Source: Tubiluchus corallicola (taxonomy: Eukaryota; Priapulida; Priapulimorpha; Priapulimorphida; Tubiluchidae). From it: a stretch of DNA of 64,000 nucleotides. The notes below the pieces were generated by a model. The model saw only the letters and a program-made list of their open reading frames with translations. It was not told the origin of the DNA and did not search any database. Position numbers and translations under genes: made by a program. The stretch's first letter is position 1; the number at the start of each line of letters is the position of its first letter. Shown here one piece after another: positions 12,758-25,400 of the stretch. The stretch is from contig JAQGDQ010000516.1 in NCBI GenBank assembly GCA_030141605.1, positions 1 through 64,000 of the forward strand, in the 5' to 3' direction.

Positions 12758-13674
12758 AAGAAATATGTTGGAGATTATTTATTGGTCACTCTTAAGTTTT
12801 TAAACTGGAGCCCTAAGTAGAGAGCGCGCCTAAAAGTACCCCAAATCAATTTGAATCACGTTTCCAGCGGATCAGCTTACTCCTTACTACTGAATAAAGA
12901 TCAGTGGTCTTAAATAATGAATTTGATCATGGAGATCGCTTATTAGTTTTTTATTATTTTTTCCACATTGGTACGTTACCATGTTTTCCCAAATCTTATA
13001 GACTAGAAGATGAAGAAAACCCTGAAAAGGTGCTTTTGTAAAGTTCTACGGTATTATTTTCTAAAGTGGGTAAACAACAGTTTTTTTCAATTTGACTATG
13101 TTGAATCCATAAAGAAACTGTTGCCAGCTTGGAAAAAGCGTCGTGTTCCGGTTAGAGATGTCCATGATAGGGAACAAAAACGACATTATTTTATAAATAA
13201 ATAAATTTAACTACTTAGATATGACAGCACATGAGATATGGCATCACTCATTTTTGCTATTAATATATTTTTATTTATAACAATTTTTTATAAACCCGTC
13301 ACAACTTATTGCGCAAATGACTGAAGAAAATTGTCTTTAAAGTCTAAATTTAGTACCCTTTTCTAATGCATTAAAAATGTTTAGCATGCTTTCAATTCTA
13401 GTGCTAATGAGTCACATTCCTAGTTAGATGAATCAATGTAGTAATTGCGTTCACCCCTAAATCAAACTTTCTATTAAACAATTTGCTTAAACACTTACTG
13501 GCGATAATAGGCAATTTGTGAGGGACAAGTCTGATGTAGCTATAGAGTGCATTTTGTTTGGCGATGCTATCAGGCCATTAAGAGATTATTTGCCAATGTT
13601 ACACCAACATAGCCCACAGCAATAAAATTACAATTAAAGCATCGAAATAAAATACAAACTATTAGTAGTCATTG
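12758..13674. other. gene-free stretch, nothing recognised
   Basis: AT-rich sequence with one 64-codon basic frame (13010-13204) that has no family resemblance. No repeat structure noted. Confidence 0.35.
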
Positions 13675-14630
<956 letters not shown>

Positions 14631-14692
14631 TCTCTCCTTCTCTTCTCTCTCACACACTCTCTCTCTCCCTCCCTTCATCTTTATCTCTTTCT

Positions 14693-14729
<37 letters not shown>

Positions 14730-14752
14730 CGCTCTCTCACTCTTTCTCCATC
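14631..14752. repeat. Second, imperfect CT-rich microsatellite
   Basis: Pyrimidine-rich tract with CT runs, longest pure stretch about 14695-14726, interrupted by CACAC, CCCTCC and CGCTCG. Same strand bias as the array 0.9 kb upstream. Confidence 0.9.
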
Positions 14753-17144
14753 GACATCACTTTTAATTTCTACCTACATCTTATACGTTTATATTATTTT
14801 TTATATTAAGTTATTGACAAAGACACGACAGCTTACAACTGACAGTAGGTTGAGAGTCACGCTGATTTCTGAGAAACTAAAGTAACACCCGGCATTATAA
14901 AGCGTTTTATCATTGCTAGATGTGATTTCGCATTCATCTGTCTTGTCACCTTAATGAAGTACATCCAGAATTATCTTTTTTTACTTCGTGCCGCATGCTG
15001 TTCCTCGGGTTCAGGACTTTAGAGTAAATATGGTCGCGCCTAAGCAAATGCATCTAATTGGGTTTCTTGCGGAACAATTATTTTTGATTAAAAGTATCAA
15101 CCCCTTCCGGTAGTTAAGCCACCTGCCTAAATTAGATAAAAATCTTTTTTAATCGTAATCTTTTTTAATATAATCTATTATTATGGATGTGCAAATTTTA
15201 GATGCACTAGCCGATCGTGTAAGCGTAAAAAACACCTATAATACAACTTATTGAAATAATTAAATCAGGATATCTTTATCTAGTCAATTACGTGATACTG
15301 ATGCGTAAAAACGAAATGTGGATTTTTTGCATCAGAAGAACGCTGGGTCATCTGTGCGTTCTGTACTGTTCGATTGCATATGTGTAGCCTTGGTGAAAAC
15401 AGGTTTTAACTCTTCCTGAGTCTCAGTAGTTCTGTTTATTAACCATTTGGATGATCTTGATTGTTTTTCTGTTCAAGTTTGTTAAAAGTTTACTGTAGTA
15501 ATTTCTGTGGTTTTGTCAGATGGTAGTTCCATATTACCCTTCTTATAGGGGGTTCTTAGATATTTCGCAGGGCTTTAGACGCATACTCTTGTTTCTGTAC
15601 CTACTTTAAAGGCGGATTAATCGTTAGGCTAACAAGGCTAGTCTATAGCTCTAAATTTTCATAGGACCTTGAAGTCCGGCGTACAACCAATTGACCATCG
15701 ATGAACAAGAAAACAGAGTATATGCAATTTTTGTAAACAAGATAACTATTTAAACGGTTTAATCTATTTAAACTGAACTTGCTAAAGACAAGTATATTTG
15801 TTTTTCTTTTTTTAACATAACCAGTAAACACTTGAGCGATTGAGCGATTGTACACAAAATATTTCATTTTTCGCTAAAGACCTACAAATTTGGATAGGCC
15901 AATTCGCCACAAAAATATTTTTCTAATATTGGTCACATTGGCAACTTGTGTGCTGTATTCAGATTTTAAACAAAAGAATTTGACACTTGTAAAGCTGGTC
16001 ATATAGACGAGAAGAAAATCGCGAAACCGTGTTTCTATAATACCAGGGCCGGCTATAGGTAAAAATATTTTAGCATCCCCTCCTCAACACCCCCTCACGC
16101 TACTGGGCTCACCATCAAAATTGAATTTTTGTTGTATATAATACTATATAAAGGTACCCAGGCGTTAGTTATGGACACATACTATAATGTATTAATTAAG
16201 TGCATTTTACCCATGTATTTGTAGATTGTGTACAGTTAATTGGATTTGAAATTGAATTTTTGTTCAATTAACATTAACAAAATCTGCAATTTCTGCTGGA
16301 CACTCTTCATGTACATGGCTCTTGGCTAAATTTTCCCCCAGTGTTTTCATTTGAAAATTTTTGAAGCACTAACTTCTTTTTAATATACACCTATTTCATT
16401 AATTTCATAATCTTTACAACCGAAACTCTGTTCTAGCTGCAAATATTTAGCGGATCTTTTTGCTCTTCAATGTCGGCCAGCTTTTTTACCCTTCGTTTCC
16501 AGTATTGCGCTTCTGAAGGCTTCGATCTTATAAGCAATTTTTTAAATAACAAAGTGTCGTGTTGGTATTAACAATTACTTGGCTCAGCACGTGATTTATG
16601 CATAGTTTACAAACCATAAGCAAAAGTAGGGTAACGCGCCAGTAGTGTCTGCGTGAATCTTAGGAAGCCACGTAAAGTGGAAATAGAAAATGTTTTGTTT
16701 CGGGAAGACAGCCCTTTGTCTGTTATACTTAGTCACAATGTCATCACTTAAGCTGAACTTAAAAATTAGAGAGCCAGTCTCTAGATATCAACATGTTTAT
16801 TGAGCGTAAATGATCGTTTCATTGTCAGTACTATAAATCAAGCTAAAAATGGAATAATTAGTATACTAATAATACTAAAATACTAATGCACAAAATGTTA
16901 TTACAAATCAAAAGAGCAAAATTTTAAATTGTCAATATAAGTGTGATATAACTAGAAGAAATTGCAAAGAAATGTAAAAATTTTAATTTATAACTTGAGA
17001 TTCAAAAAAGATCACAACACCAGTAAATAGTTCGTCTAATGGCTGATTTGCACGACCCGACATAATCGGATTATCGGATGAAGTCGGATGAATCGTTTAC
17101 CGATCAGACAAAGTCATCAGACAAAGAACTGTCTGACGAACCAA
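14753..17144. other. gene-free stretch with two degenerate repeat fragments
   Basis: No gene supported. Two places resemble hAT-like termini: 15612-15660 (GGCGGATTAATCGTTAGGCT with GGCTAGTCTATAG) and 16045-16120 (CCAGGGCCGGCTATAGG). Both are too diverged to bound. The rest is AT-rich and featureless to me. Confidence 0.4.
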
Positions 17145-17780
17145 AGATTCGAGGTGGTGAAGAAATTTTTGAAAGAGCCCCAACTCATTGTTTTAAAGGT
17201 GTCGATGAACCTGGAGAACACTTAAAAGTCTACATGGTCAACAGCAGTGTATGGGACTCTCCAATAGTACGCTGGGTCAGGTGGTATGATCAACATTGTT
17301 TTTTCGATCCATATGCTACTACTAAGCAAAATCATGACATTGCCTTAGTGCTACTAAACAGGTTGAGTATACTGTCATCATCGGAAGCGACCAAGACATT
17401 CTGCCTGCTAAATTACCTGCTTGTGACAGAGATGATTATATCAATGAAGTAGTTGTTATAGCAGGATGGGGAAACCTGTGGGTAACAGGTTACCGTCGGT
17501 TATATATGATTGTTTACAGAAAGCTGAATTAGTTGTAATTGATACGTTTCGTAGTTGCAAAAACCCCTTATTATTTGGGCCTATAGTGCAACTCGTAGTA
17601 TTAGTCAAGATGATTCAGGTGGACCCATGGTACTAAAAAGAACTGGAGAGGTTATTAGAGTTATATACGCTGCATCCGGTAATTACAGAGAAGACACCGG
17701 CAAATTCATTAGTGAGTTTACAACAGTGACTATGGCTGTGAAAATTTCTCACTATTTAGATTGGATTGAAACTACGAAAA
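17145..17780 (+). pseudogene. Trypsin-like serine protease pseudogene
   Basis: Three catalytic-triad neighbourhoods of an S1 (chymotrypsin-fold) protease appear in order: APTHCF (His, ~17180), NHDIALV (Asp, ~17330) and QDDSGGPMV (Ser, ~17610), ending YLDWIE like the family's C-terminal helix. The pieces lie in different frames. Shifts occur near 17355 (before QVEYTVIIGSDQ...LPACDRDD...AGWG), near 17490 (before LPSVIYDCLQKAEL...SCKNPL) and near 17585 (before SISQDDSGGP). The usual N-terminal activation region (IVGG and the first beta strands) is mostly absent, and no introns separate the parts. A decayed processed copy or degraded single-exon gene fits best; assembly indels are the alternative. 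Confidence 0.75.
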
Positions 17781-18532
17781 ACATTTTTGTACCTGGCGAC
17801 AGCACTTTTGACGAACCTGTGCACAACACAGGTCCATTACGTGACATCAAAATGTTAATTTATGAAATTACACGGTATTACACATTATGTATTCATCTTA
17901 AAATTTCTGTATTACGATTTCTGATAAGGCTGTTGTTAAAATGCAAATTCTTAACATGGTATTGTTTGTTGTTTTGAATGTTTCGTGAGGTTCCTTCTTC
18001 TGGCTTCATCAAAGTCATGGATCAGGCAGACTCAGGCGTTACGTTTTCTGAAAATTAAATGTTGCCTAAAACCAGCCGAGGTCTTGTTTGTCGGTTAGTC
18101 TAAGTTGAACTAAATGAGTGGTTATGTTATGTTGAAAACTATGTGGAAAGTACGCAAATTATTGTTGGATAGTTGCTGTCTAATAGAGGCCATTTGCTGT
18201 TGTTTGGGTGCCCTGACAGTGGTACCCGGGACAGCCATTTTGGGTTATTAGCTTGCAAAGTAACTCTATTTTGCTGTAACGAGAGCCTCGTTCTCGTATT
18301 TAGTGCTCATACAATAAGTTTTAAGCCAGTTTTTGCTTAAAGAGAGCTCTGCGCACGCGTGCCTAATTCGGTAACTAGAAAATTCGATCTTGTTGAATCT
18401 AATAACTGCTATACCACAAAAACATTCCAATAAGCATAAAACAAAATTGTCGCCAAGTTCTCAATATAGCATCTAGCAGAATGGGGAAAAAATTATTCCT
18501 CTCGCGTAAAAGTTATGAAACTGTACACAATG
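17781..18532. other. gene-free stretch, nothing recognised
   Basis: The protease frame stays open to 17977 but loses family resemblance after about 17780. No other feature seen. Confidence 0.35.
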
Positions 18533-18829
18533 CTAGAACCCATCAGGGTGACTCATTTTGGAAATGGGGTCAATAGATGCACAGAGCTGTGCAAACAAGA
18601 CTTGCTTGGACCATTTATACCCGCAACGGCACTCTTTGGTTGACTTGCAGTAACATTTAATAAGTTGTTGACATGCTACAGGTTTCAATGTCCAGTGTGG
18701 TTCCCATGTCACCTCAGTGGACCTGCTCCAGCCCCGGTGAAATGATGATAGCAATAGTTTGGACAGTGATCGATGCCTGATATAACAGTATACTGCCTGA
18801 TATTCTGGTGTACTCGAACAGTGCGGCAA
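18533..18829 (-). mobile_element. Possible transposon-derived cysteine-rich (CXC-like) fragment
   Basis: A frame of about 98 codons contains WTLKPVACQQLIKCYCKSTK followed by ECRCGYKW and a later LC. It resembles the KC-x-CK...C-x-C cysteine cluster that recurs beside mobile-element proteins in invertebrate genomes. Spacing and several cysteines are not well kept, so if the resemblance is real this is a degenerate copy. Confidence 0.3.
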
Positions 18830-21800
18830 ATGTTTGAGGAATTGCCTCTGAGCTTCCTTTTTTATGTAAACATGCTTTTTTATGTAAACAGAGTTGATGT
18901 TTTATGTAGCTTAAAATGTGGCTGAAACACTTGCTATATATGCAAAGTCTTCCTTCTTCTCTTTGTAAATGCTGAAGTCTGGTCGCAGCCAGTATTGGCA
19001 ATGAATGCTGAAGAAAGCTGATGCTGAGGTATTCACAATCAGATTTGCGTAAAGTATGGCTTTGTATTTCAATACGAATAACAGTTGCTTCTGTTCTTAC
19101 GGCAGTCGTGTTTCAATATTTGCGGCTAGAGTTTAGATATTTGCCTGTATTTTTCATCTATGTATTGTTCTTAAGGGCGACTTACTGTGCGACTTACCAG
19201 CAACATAATGCACAATGCCACTTGATACTTGTGGCGCCATCGTGTGTGAACATACCGTAACACGAGGAAATGGAATTACAATAAGTTGATTTCATCAACT
19301 TTCTTTCTTGTGGCGTCATCTTGTGTAATTCGCAATAGTTATCATCAAGAAAATGGATTTTCGATCAATTTTTACCTCTTTTTTTATTTTAGAGCTATAT
19401 TCTTAATTTCATGACTTTAAATTAACGACTAATTAACATTAAAACAAACCCGCATTATTGATCATTGACAATAATGACAGTAAAGCAACATCATGTCAGG
19501 AAAGTGAATGGAGGTGAATGAAGGTGAATGGAAGAGAAAGTGATCTAACCACATTACTAGATTTGGCGTCGAGTTCGAAGTTGCTAAATCAGATGACTGT
19601 ATCAGACAAATTTTACTGCACATTTCGGTGAAACTGTATTTGAATTATTGCTCAAATAATTGAATAGGTGAGCAAATAACTAAATTTATGTTACATCGAC
19701 GTAAATTACGAACAACGGATATCAGTCTTCAAAGAACTATCCTATCGACTAAAAAATTAGAACAACCACAAAATAAAACAGTGATTTAAGGCAAATTTTA
19801 GTAGTTTAAAAGCGCTAATCCCTAATTCATTTGTTGCTGGTGCTCTTTCCACACGCTGCTTAATCAATTACATCGCAACCTATATCCTTTATACACACAT
19901 GGACGTTATGCTGTTTAACAACTGAACTGAGAATTAACAAGACCATTTGACTTGAGAACTACTTCTTTGTGTTCAATAATGAATCTTTGTGTACCTACTA
20001 GCGTGCTCTCTTTATTATATTATTTTCCACCTAGTGAAAGGCAAGAAAAGCCAACCGTTAATCCCGACCTAAAAACCGACCTAATCACCTTGAAAGACCA
20101 GAAAAGCTAAAAATACCTTTACGTATCTTTTGAACCGAAAGTGTTCTTTAATGTTATATTGAAAGCGAAGTGCTTACAGCGTGCGTGTACGTATGCTTGG
20201 CCTGTTCAAATCAATGACAAAGGTGTTAGTCACCTTTTTATTTCTCAACAATAATAACTATTTTTAAAAATGAGGGACTCTGAAAGTAGATTGTAGGAAT
20301 TCCTTCAGGTATAATTATAACGTAACCAGCAGTCGAAAAATTAACCGAAAAGACAACGTGGCGTATTTTATCGCCAAAATTAACGAAGAGGCAGGCTTCC
20401 GTTGCCACATGTAGACTACTCATGGTAATTGCGCATTTGACGCCCTACATCTCAATTTAAAAATCTTAATGAAAACAATTTATGCGTGGAATAGGCTGCC
20501 GTGCGTGCACTGCATAAATTTAATGGATAAATTTTAAATTTTAAAATACATAAAATTTAAGGAACTTTAAACTATGACTACAGTTTATGACTAGCTGCAG
20601 GCTTTTATTAAGTGTTTCTATCCTCGTTTAGCTCTTTTATTAACTGTTGTAACACAACCCATGAAAACTCCTTTTGTTCAATAGAAAAGTAAGCAATTTC
20701 AAATCCATGCAGTATAACTGCTGGGTAGGCAAGTTATCTTCAAGGAATGACTGACCCCTATGGAAGGAAAAACCGAAACGAAAAAATTAAGTGGCAAAAC
20801 TTGAAAAAAAGAGCATTGAAAATTTTTATACAAAGAGGACTTGTTTTCAATTCTGGTAATGTTGACATTTGCATTTATAATGATCTTTACCAACAGCAAT
20901 AATGATTTTAAGAAGATTCTCTTGCAGGAGTTTGTCTCTGAGACAGACGGCATAATTCATTTCTTCAAAAACTTCTTTGCTTATTGCTTTCCGATGATAA
21001 AAAAATGAAAAGGATTTGGTAAACGGATTATAATTCTCGAAAAAATAGAATTTATCAAGTTTTAGACACACCGTCCAGACTATAAACCTTGCTTGATTAG
21101 GAAATCTTTATAGTTGTTTATTTTCAAAAGGAAGTAACTAAAGATAAATAAATGCAAAAAGGTCAAAACGTTAATAAGCAAACCCGGTACTCGGATATTT
21201 AAGTGTATTTTACACGTTTTCTTTTGACTCAGTTTTTCTTGCCTTTTAACAGCAAATTTTGAGCGATCAGATCAAGCCTTAGCAAAAAGGGCTTTCAAAA
21301 AATTGTACTGTAATGATCTAGATTAAGATCAGAAAGTTTGACAATGACTTCGCATAGTGGCAATAATAACAAACTGAAAGACTTACGTATAAAATTTAAC
21401 ATTCAAAGCGCATCTTGGTATTTCGTGATTTATGTTTGGTTCGTGTTTTTGATGACGAAATTGTATATAAATCTTTTCCTAAGGTATATACCGGGCCGGA
21501 TTATCCTATAGCCTAGTATAAACTGAAGCCTAGAGCTCCTCAAACTTTGTGAGCCCTCGGGTTTTGGTACATTTGGTAAAAAAGTTTTTTTCACTACATT
21601 TGTGTTAAAATATGTGCTAATGTGATTTGCAGTAAATAGTAAAATAGTGGTATTACTTAAAGAACATTTTTATTGGCAAACAAAAGATAGCCATTATCGT
21701 TTATTTAATGAATTTGCAATACGTTTACTTCAGTCTATGTTAATGTCGCTAAAGTGGCGTGTGCTATACACAATACAATGTGTCGTAATTCATGTTAGCT

Positions 21801-22482
21801 TTACTTTTCTGTCATCAAAGAACCATAGTCTCTAGTAACAATATAACAAATACTACAGTTAGTACTATGGTCTATTATATTTAAGTGCACTGAATCTCAT
21901 GGGATTGCCAGGGACGCGTTTAACTGACTTCTAATTACATATACATGTATAAGTGACCACACCTGCTTTCATAATTATACATTACAGAAAACGAAAATCC
22001 AATATCGAGTTTACTTTTTTACGGAACTTAATACATGTTACAAGTTTGTTTTCACGTCGGTAATGGACACCACACCTGTTTTAGCAGGTTAGGTGCGTAT
22101 AGAAATCGGAACAGTATTGCTTTTGTTATTTGGATGATTGGATCCAGTCTAGGGTGGTCAGGTTTTGCATTAAGAAAACGAAGTTTCTTCGTAATAAGCG
22201 CAAAAATGACAATGACAAAATGACAATTTTGCATCTTTGTCAATATAATTATTGCGATATTTTGTAACGCTGTTTTGGCACAAAACTTATTTAAAATGAA
22301 TAGTTCACTATCTGTATCAAAGTGATTTGGTAGAAAGAATGTTTTGGCCTAGATCGACTAACCTCTGTCTGCAGGCGATCTCAAATAATAATTATACAAG
22401 AGAAAGTGACCAGTTAACGGTGAGGTCAAAAAGCTCACATGCGTACGTGGTGGTCATCTCAAGTGGATGCTGTAAAAAAGTT
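18830..22482. other. gene-free stretch upstream of the CDA-like gene
   Basis: No gene supported. Minor structure includes a short tandem duplication of TTTTTTATGTAAACA at about 18858-18893, two related CTTGTGGCG(C/T)CATC segments about 95 bp apart (19230 and 19310), a GTGAATGGA triplication at 19504-19535, and a hAT-like fragment at 21490. Confidence 0.4.
21490..21560 (+). mobile_element. hAT-like element fragment
   Basis: CGGGCCGGATTATCCTATAG then CCTAGTATAAACTGAAGCCT and AGAGCTCCTC, matching the blocks at 5832 and 11279 with a few differences. Only one terminus is visible. Confidence 0.5.
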
Positions 22483-25400
22483 ATGTATATGATGAACAGT
22501 TTAATTTGGTTGTATTTAACGTTGTTATTTTGTGCAAGAGGTGGGTTAATTGGTTAAATAACTAATTTAGTGTGCATTGTGAGTCAGTGTGTTTGTTGTA
22601 ATTATGGGATTTTGCCCAAATGCTTGAACCGCGAGCAATTTTAGACATGGGATTACGTATGAAGGATAGGTGTAATTTATTTATAAAACTAAGTCTGAAT
22701 TACGTAACAAAATTACTTGCGATTCAAACTTTCTTGCTAAAAATAGTTTGATAAACAAAGCAGGCTATTATATTCTATATCAGTCAAGTAAACTGTTAAG
22801 TTTATCAGCTAATTATATTTCCAATAATATTTGAATAGTCTTTAAATTAGAACTTTTTAAAACGTTATTTTTGTATGAATTGGGAAAAGCTACAGTTCAT
22901 TGTCACGTTTATTATTGTTATTGTTATGTCAAGAGAGAAAAAGAGAAAGAGAGGGGGAAGAACGACAGATTAAAAAAAGGTATCGATAAAGAGTGAGAAA
23001 AGTCGAAAATAAGTAGGGGAAAGAGAAAGAAAAGAAAAATGAGAAAATGTAAAACGTAGAATGAGAGAGAAAGGAAAGAGCGAAAGAAAGGCAAGGAAAC
23101 GTAGCGTATGTTTAACATGTTTGTATATAGTAAATGTTGTACTAACGAATGACTACGTATCATTTTTCCAGCAGCCGTTAGACACTCCAGATTAGGTGTT
23201 CCACTCTCTGCCGAAGATGACTGCAACCCGAATATTGGCAATCAGTACTTCTCCCCGGATCCGGATGATTGCTCCAAGTTTTACATTTGCGACCATGGCT
23301 GGCCAAAAGTTCAGTTTTGCCCAGTTGATACAATCTGGACTCCAGAATTAGAAAGGTATACATAAAAATTATACCTATCCAAGTTTAGCAATCATAAATT
23401 GTCACTCAACAGGACAGTAAGAAAATACGTTGACTTGGTGAAGTTGAAGCTCATCACTTTGTGGTCTCCAAATTCTCTAGTTTGGTTCTACATGCCCCAC
23501 GTACTTATGCCCCACGTACCTACGTGCCCCATTAACTTATAAATCTGAAAAATAAGAGTCGTCGCATAAGCTTTGTTATTAATGAAAAGAACGAAACAAA
23601 ACTAAACATCTTTAAAACAGAGTTACTTTTGTGTAATTGGTGCGAGCTGCAAAAACGACAATTTTTAACTTTATGTAAGTAAAGGGTTTTCTTGACAATC
23701 ACCATTTCCGTTACGTTTTGCAGATGTGAACCTCCGGATCTCGCCGTTAACCCTGATTGTGGCTACGTCCGTCCAGCTCAAGAAGATACAGGTGATCAGA
23801 CAAACGACGATGCGTTCACGGAGTGTCAGTTTTACTGTCTGAGTCCAACAGACATCTGCATCAGTTACCGAGCAGTCTGTGATGGAACGCCACACTGTCC
23901 GGATGGCTCTGATGAACGGAACTGCGGTAAAACGGAACTGCTCATTGTGCTCAATTCATAGTTAAAGCAGAAATTCTATCGGTGTTATGAGACATGTTAA
24001 CAGTTCTGACTACAATGCAGTTAAAACTGTCTTGGTATAACTGTCAAGATCTACGAAGCACGTGAAGAAAGCTCAGCTGTTGTAAAATAACGTAAATGTT
24101 GCTAAAAAAAATCTTTCAAATTTCAATTCCTGTGCTAAAAATAGTACTGCGAGTATAATTTTAATTAACATGATGGAATATTATAAAGTTATCAAGTATA
24201 TCAAGAATTATAATACTGCAACGTTATAATACAGATGTTTTTCCACTCTGTAGCTCCCCCATGCGATCCAGCAACTTGCCGACTTCCGTCATGCCGCTGT
24301 TCCGGAGTTCATATTCCCGGAGGACTTCTCCCAAATGAGGTTCCTCAGTTAGTCACTATCACGATGGAGGGCGCCACCAGGCTAGAAGATTACAATCACT
24401 TGTATCAGCAAATATTCAAAAAAGTAGGTGAAATACTCCAGTAAAATTGACAAATGTTTATTAGTGTTCAATACATATTTCCCTGTATAAGACTTCGTCA
24501 GTGACTACAATATAAATAACATGGCATTAAACGCTAAAATTGAGTTGAAAGAAGATTTTAATAATTATCAACAATTTACAAGTGCAATTTTCTCTCGAGT
24601 TTATTAATTAATGCAATTATCTTTCAACTCAACTTTAGACATTAATGCAATATTTTTATGCTTTTGTCCTTGGTGGAATCTTATGCTGGGCGAAACACGT
24701 TTTGGACATAATAAACATTTGTCAAAGATCTGCCTCATGCAGCTACAATAGTAAATGCTAAAAAATATCCAGGTCTATATCTAAGTCTAGTTACCACAAT
24801 AATTAGTGGTATTAATTGACGGAAGGATTGGTGAAAACAATCCCAGAATCGCAAACTTAAATCAGTTTGTTTGCCTTTACAGGTTGGGGCAAATCGAAAA
24901 AGAGAACGAAGACTTAATCCCAATGGTTGCCCCGCCGTCGGAACGTTCTTTACGATGCACCAATTCACAGACTACGCAGCAGTGCAAAATTTATTCAGCG
25001 AGGGCAATGAATTTGCCTCTCTCTCAATCAGGTAAAACCATCATCAAAGAAATTAAGTTAACTTTAGTTTATTTCAGTTATTTTGCCAACTAATCAACAA
25101 ACAAGTTGTCGTTTCAGAAGAACATATTAGCCTTGGTAATAAGTTATGTACTGGTATTGCCACAACCAGCTAATTTGATTGAGACCTGCCGTTGATTTGT
25201 TGAGTGTTGGATTCCCGCTTGTAGAATTGAGAATTGCATACAAGTACCATTTTTAGCATAACAAGTCTTCCTCAAATGTACAAATTTCATTAATTATTTA
25301 TAATACTAATTCCTAGATTTTTAATCGATGTATTAAATTAATTTTTTAATGAATGAATTTTAATTTTGTGACATCAAGCTTGATCAAAAAGCAAAAATGT

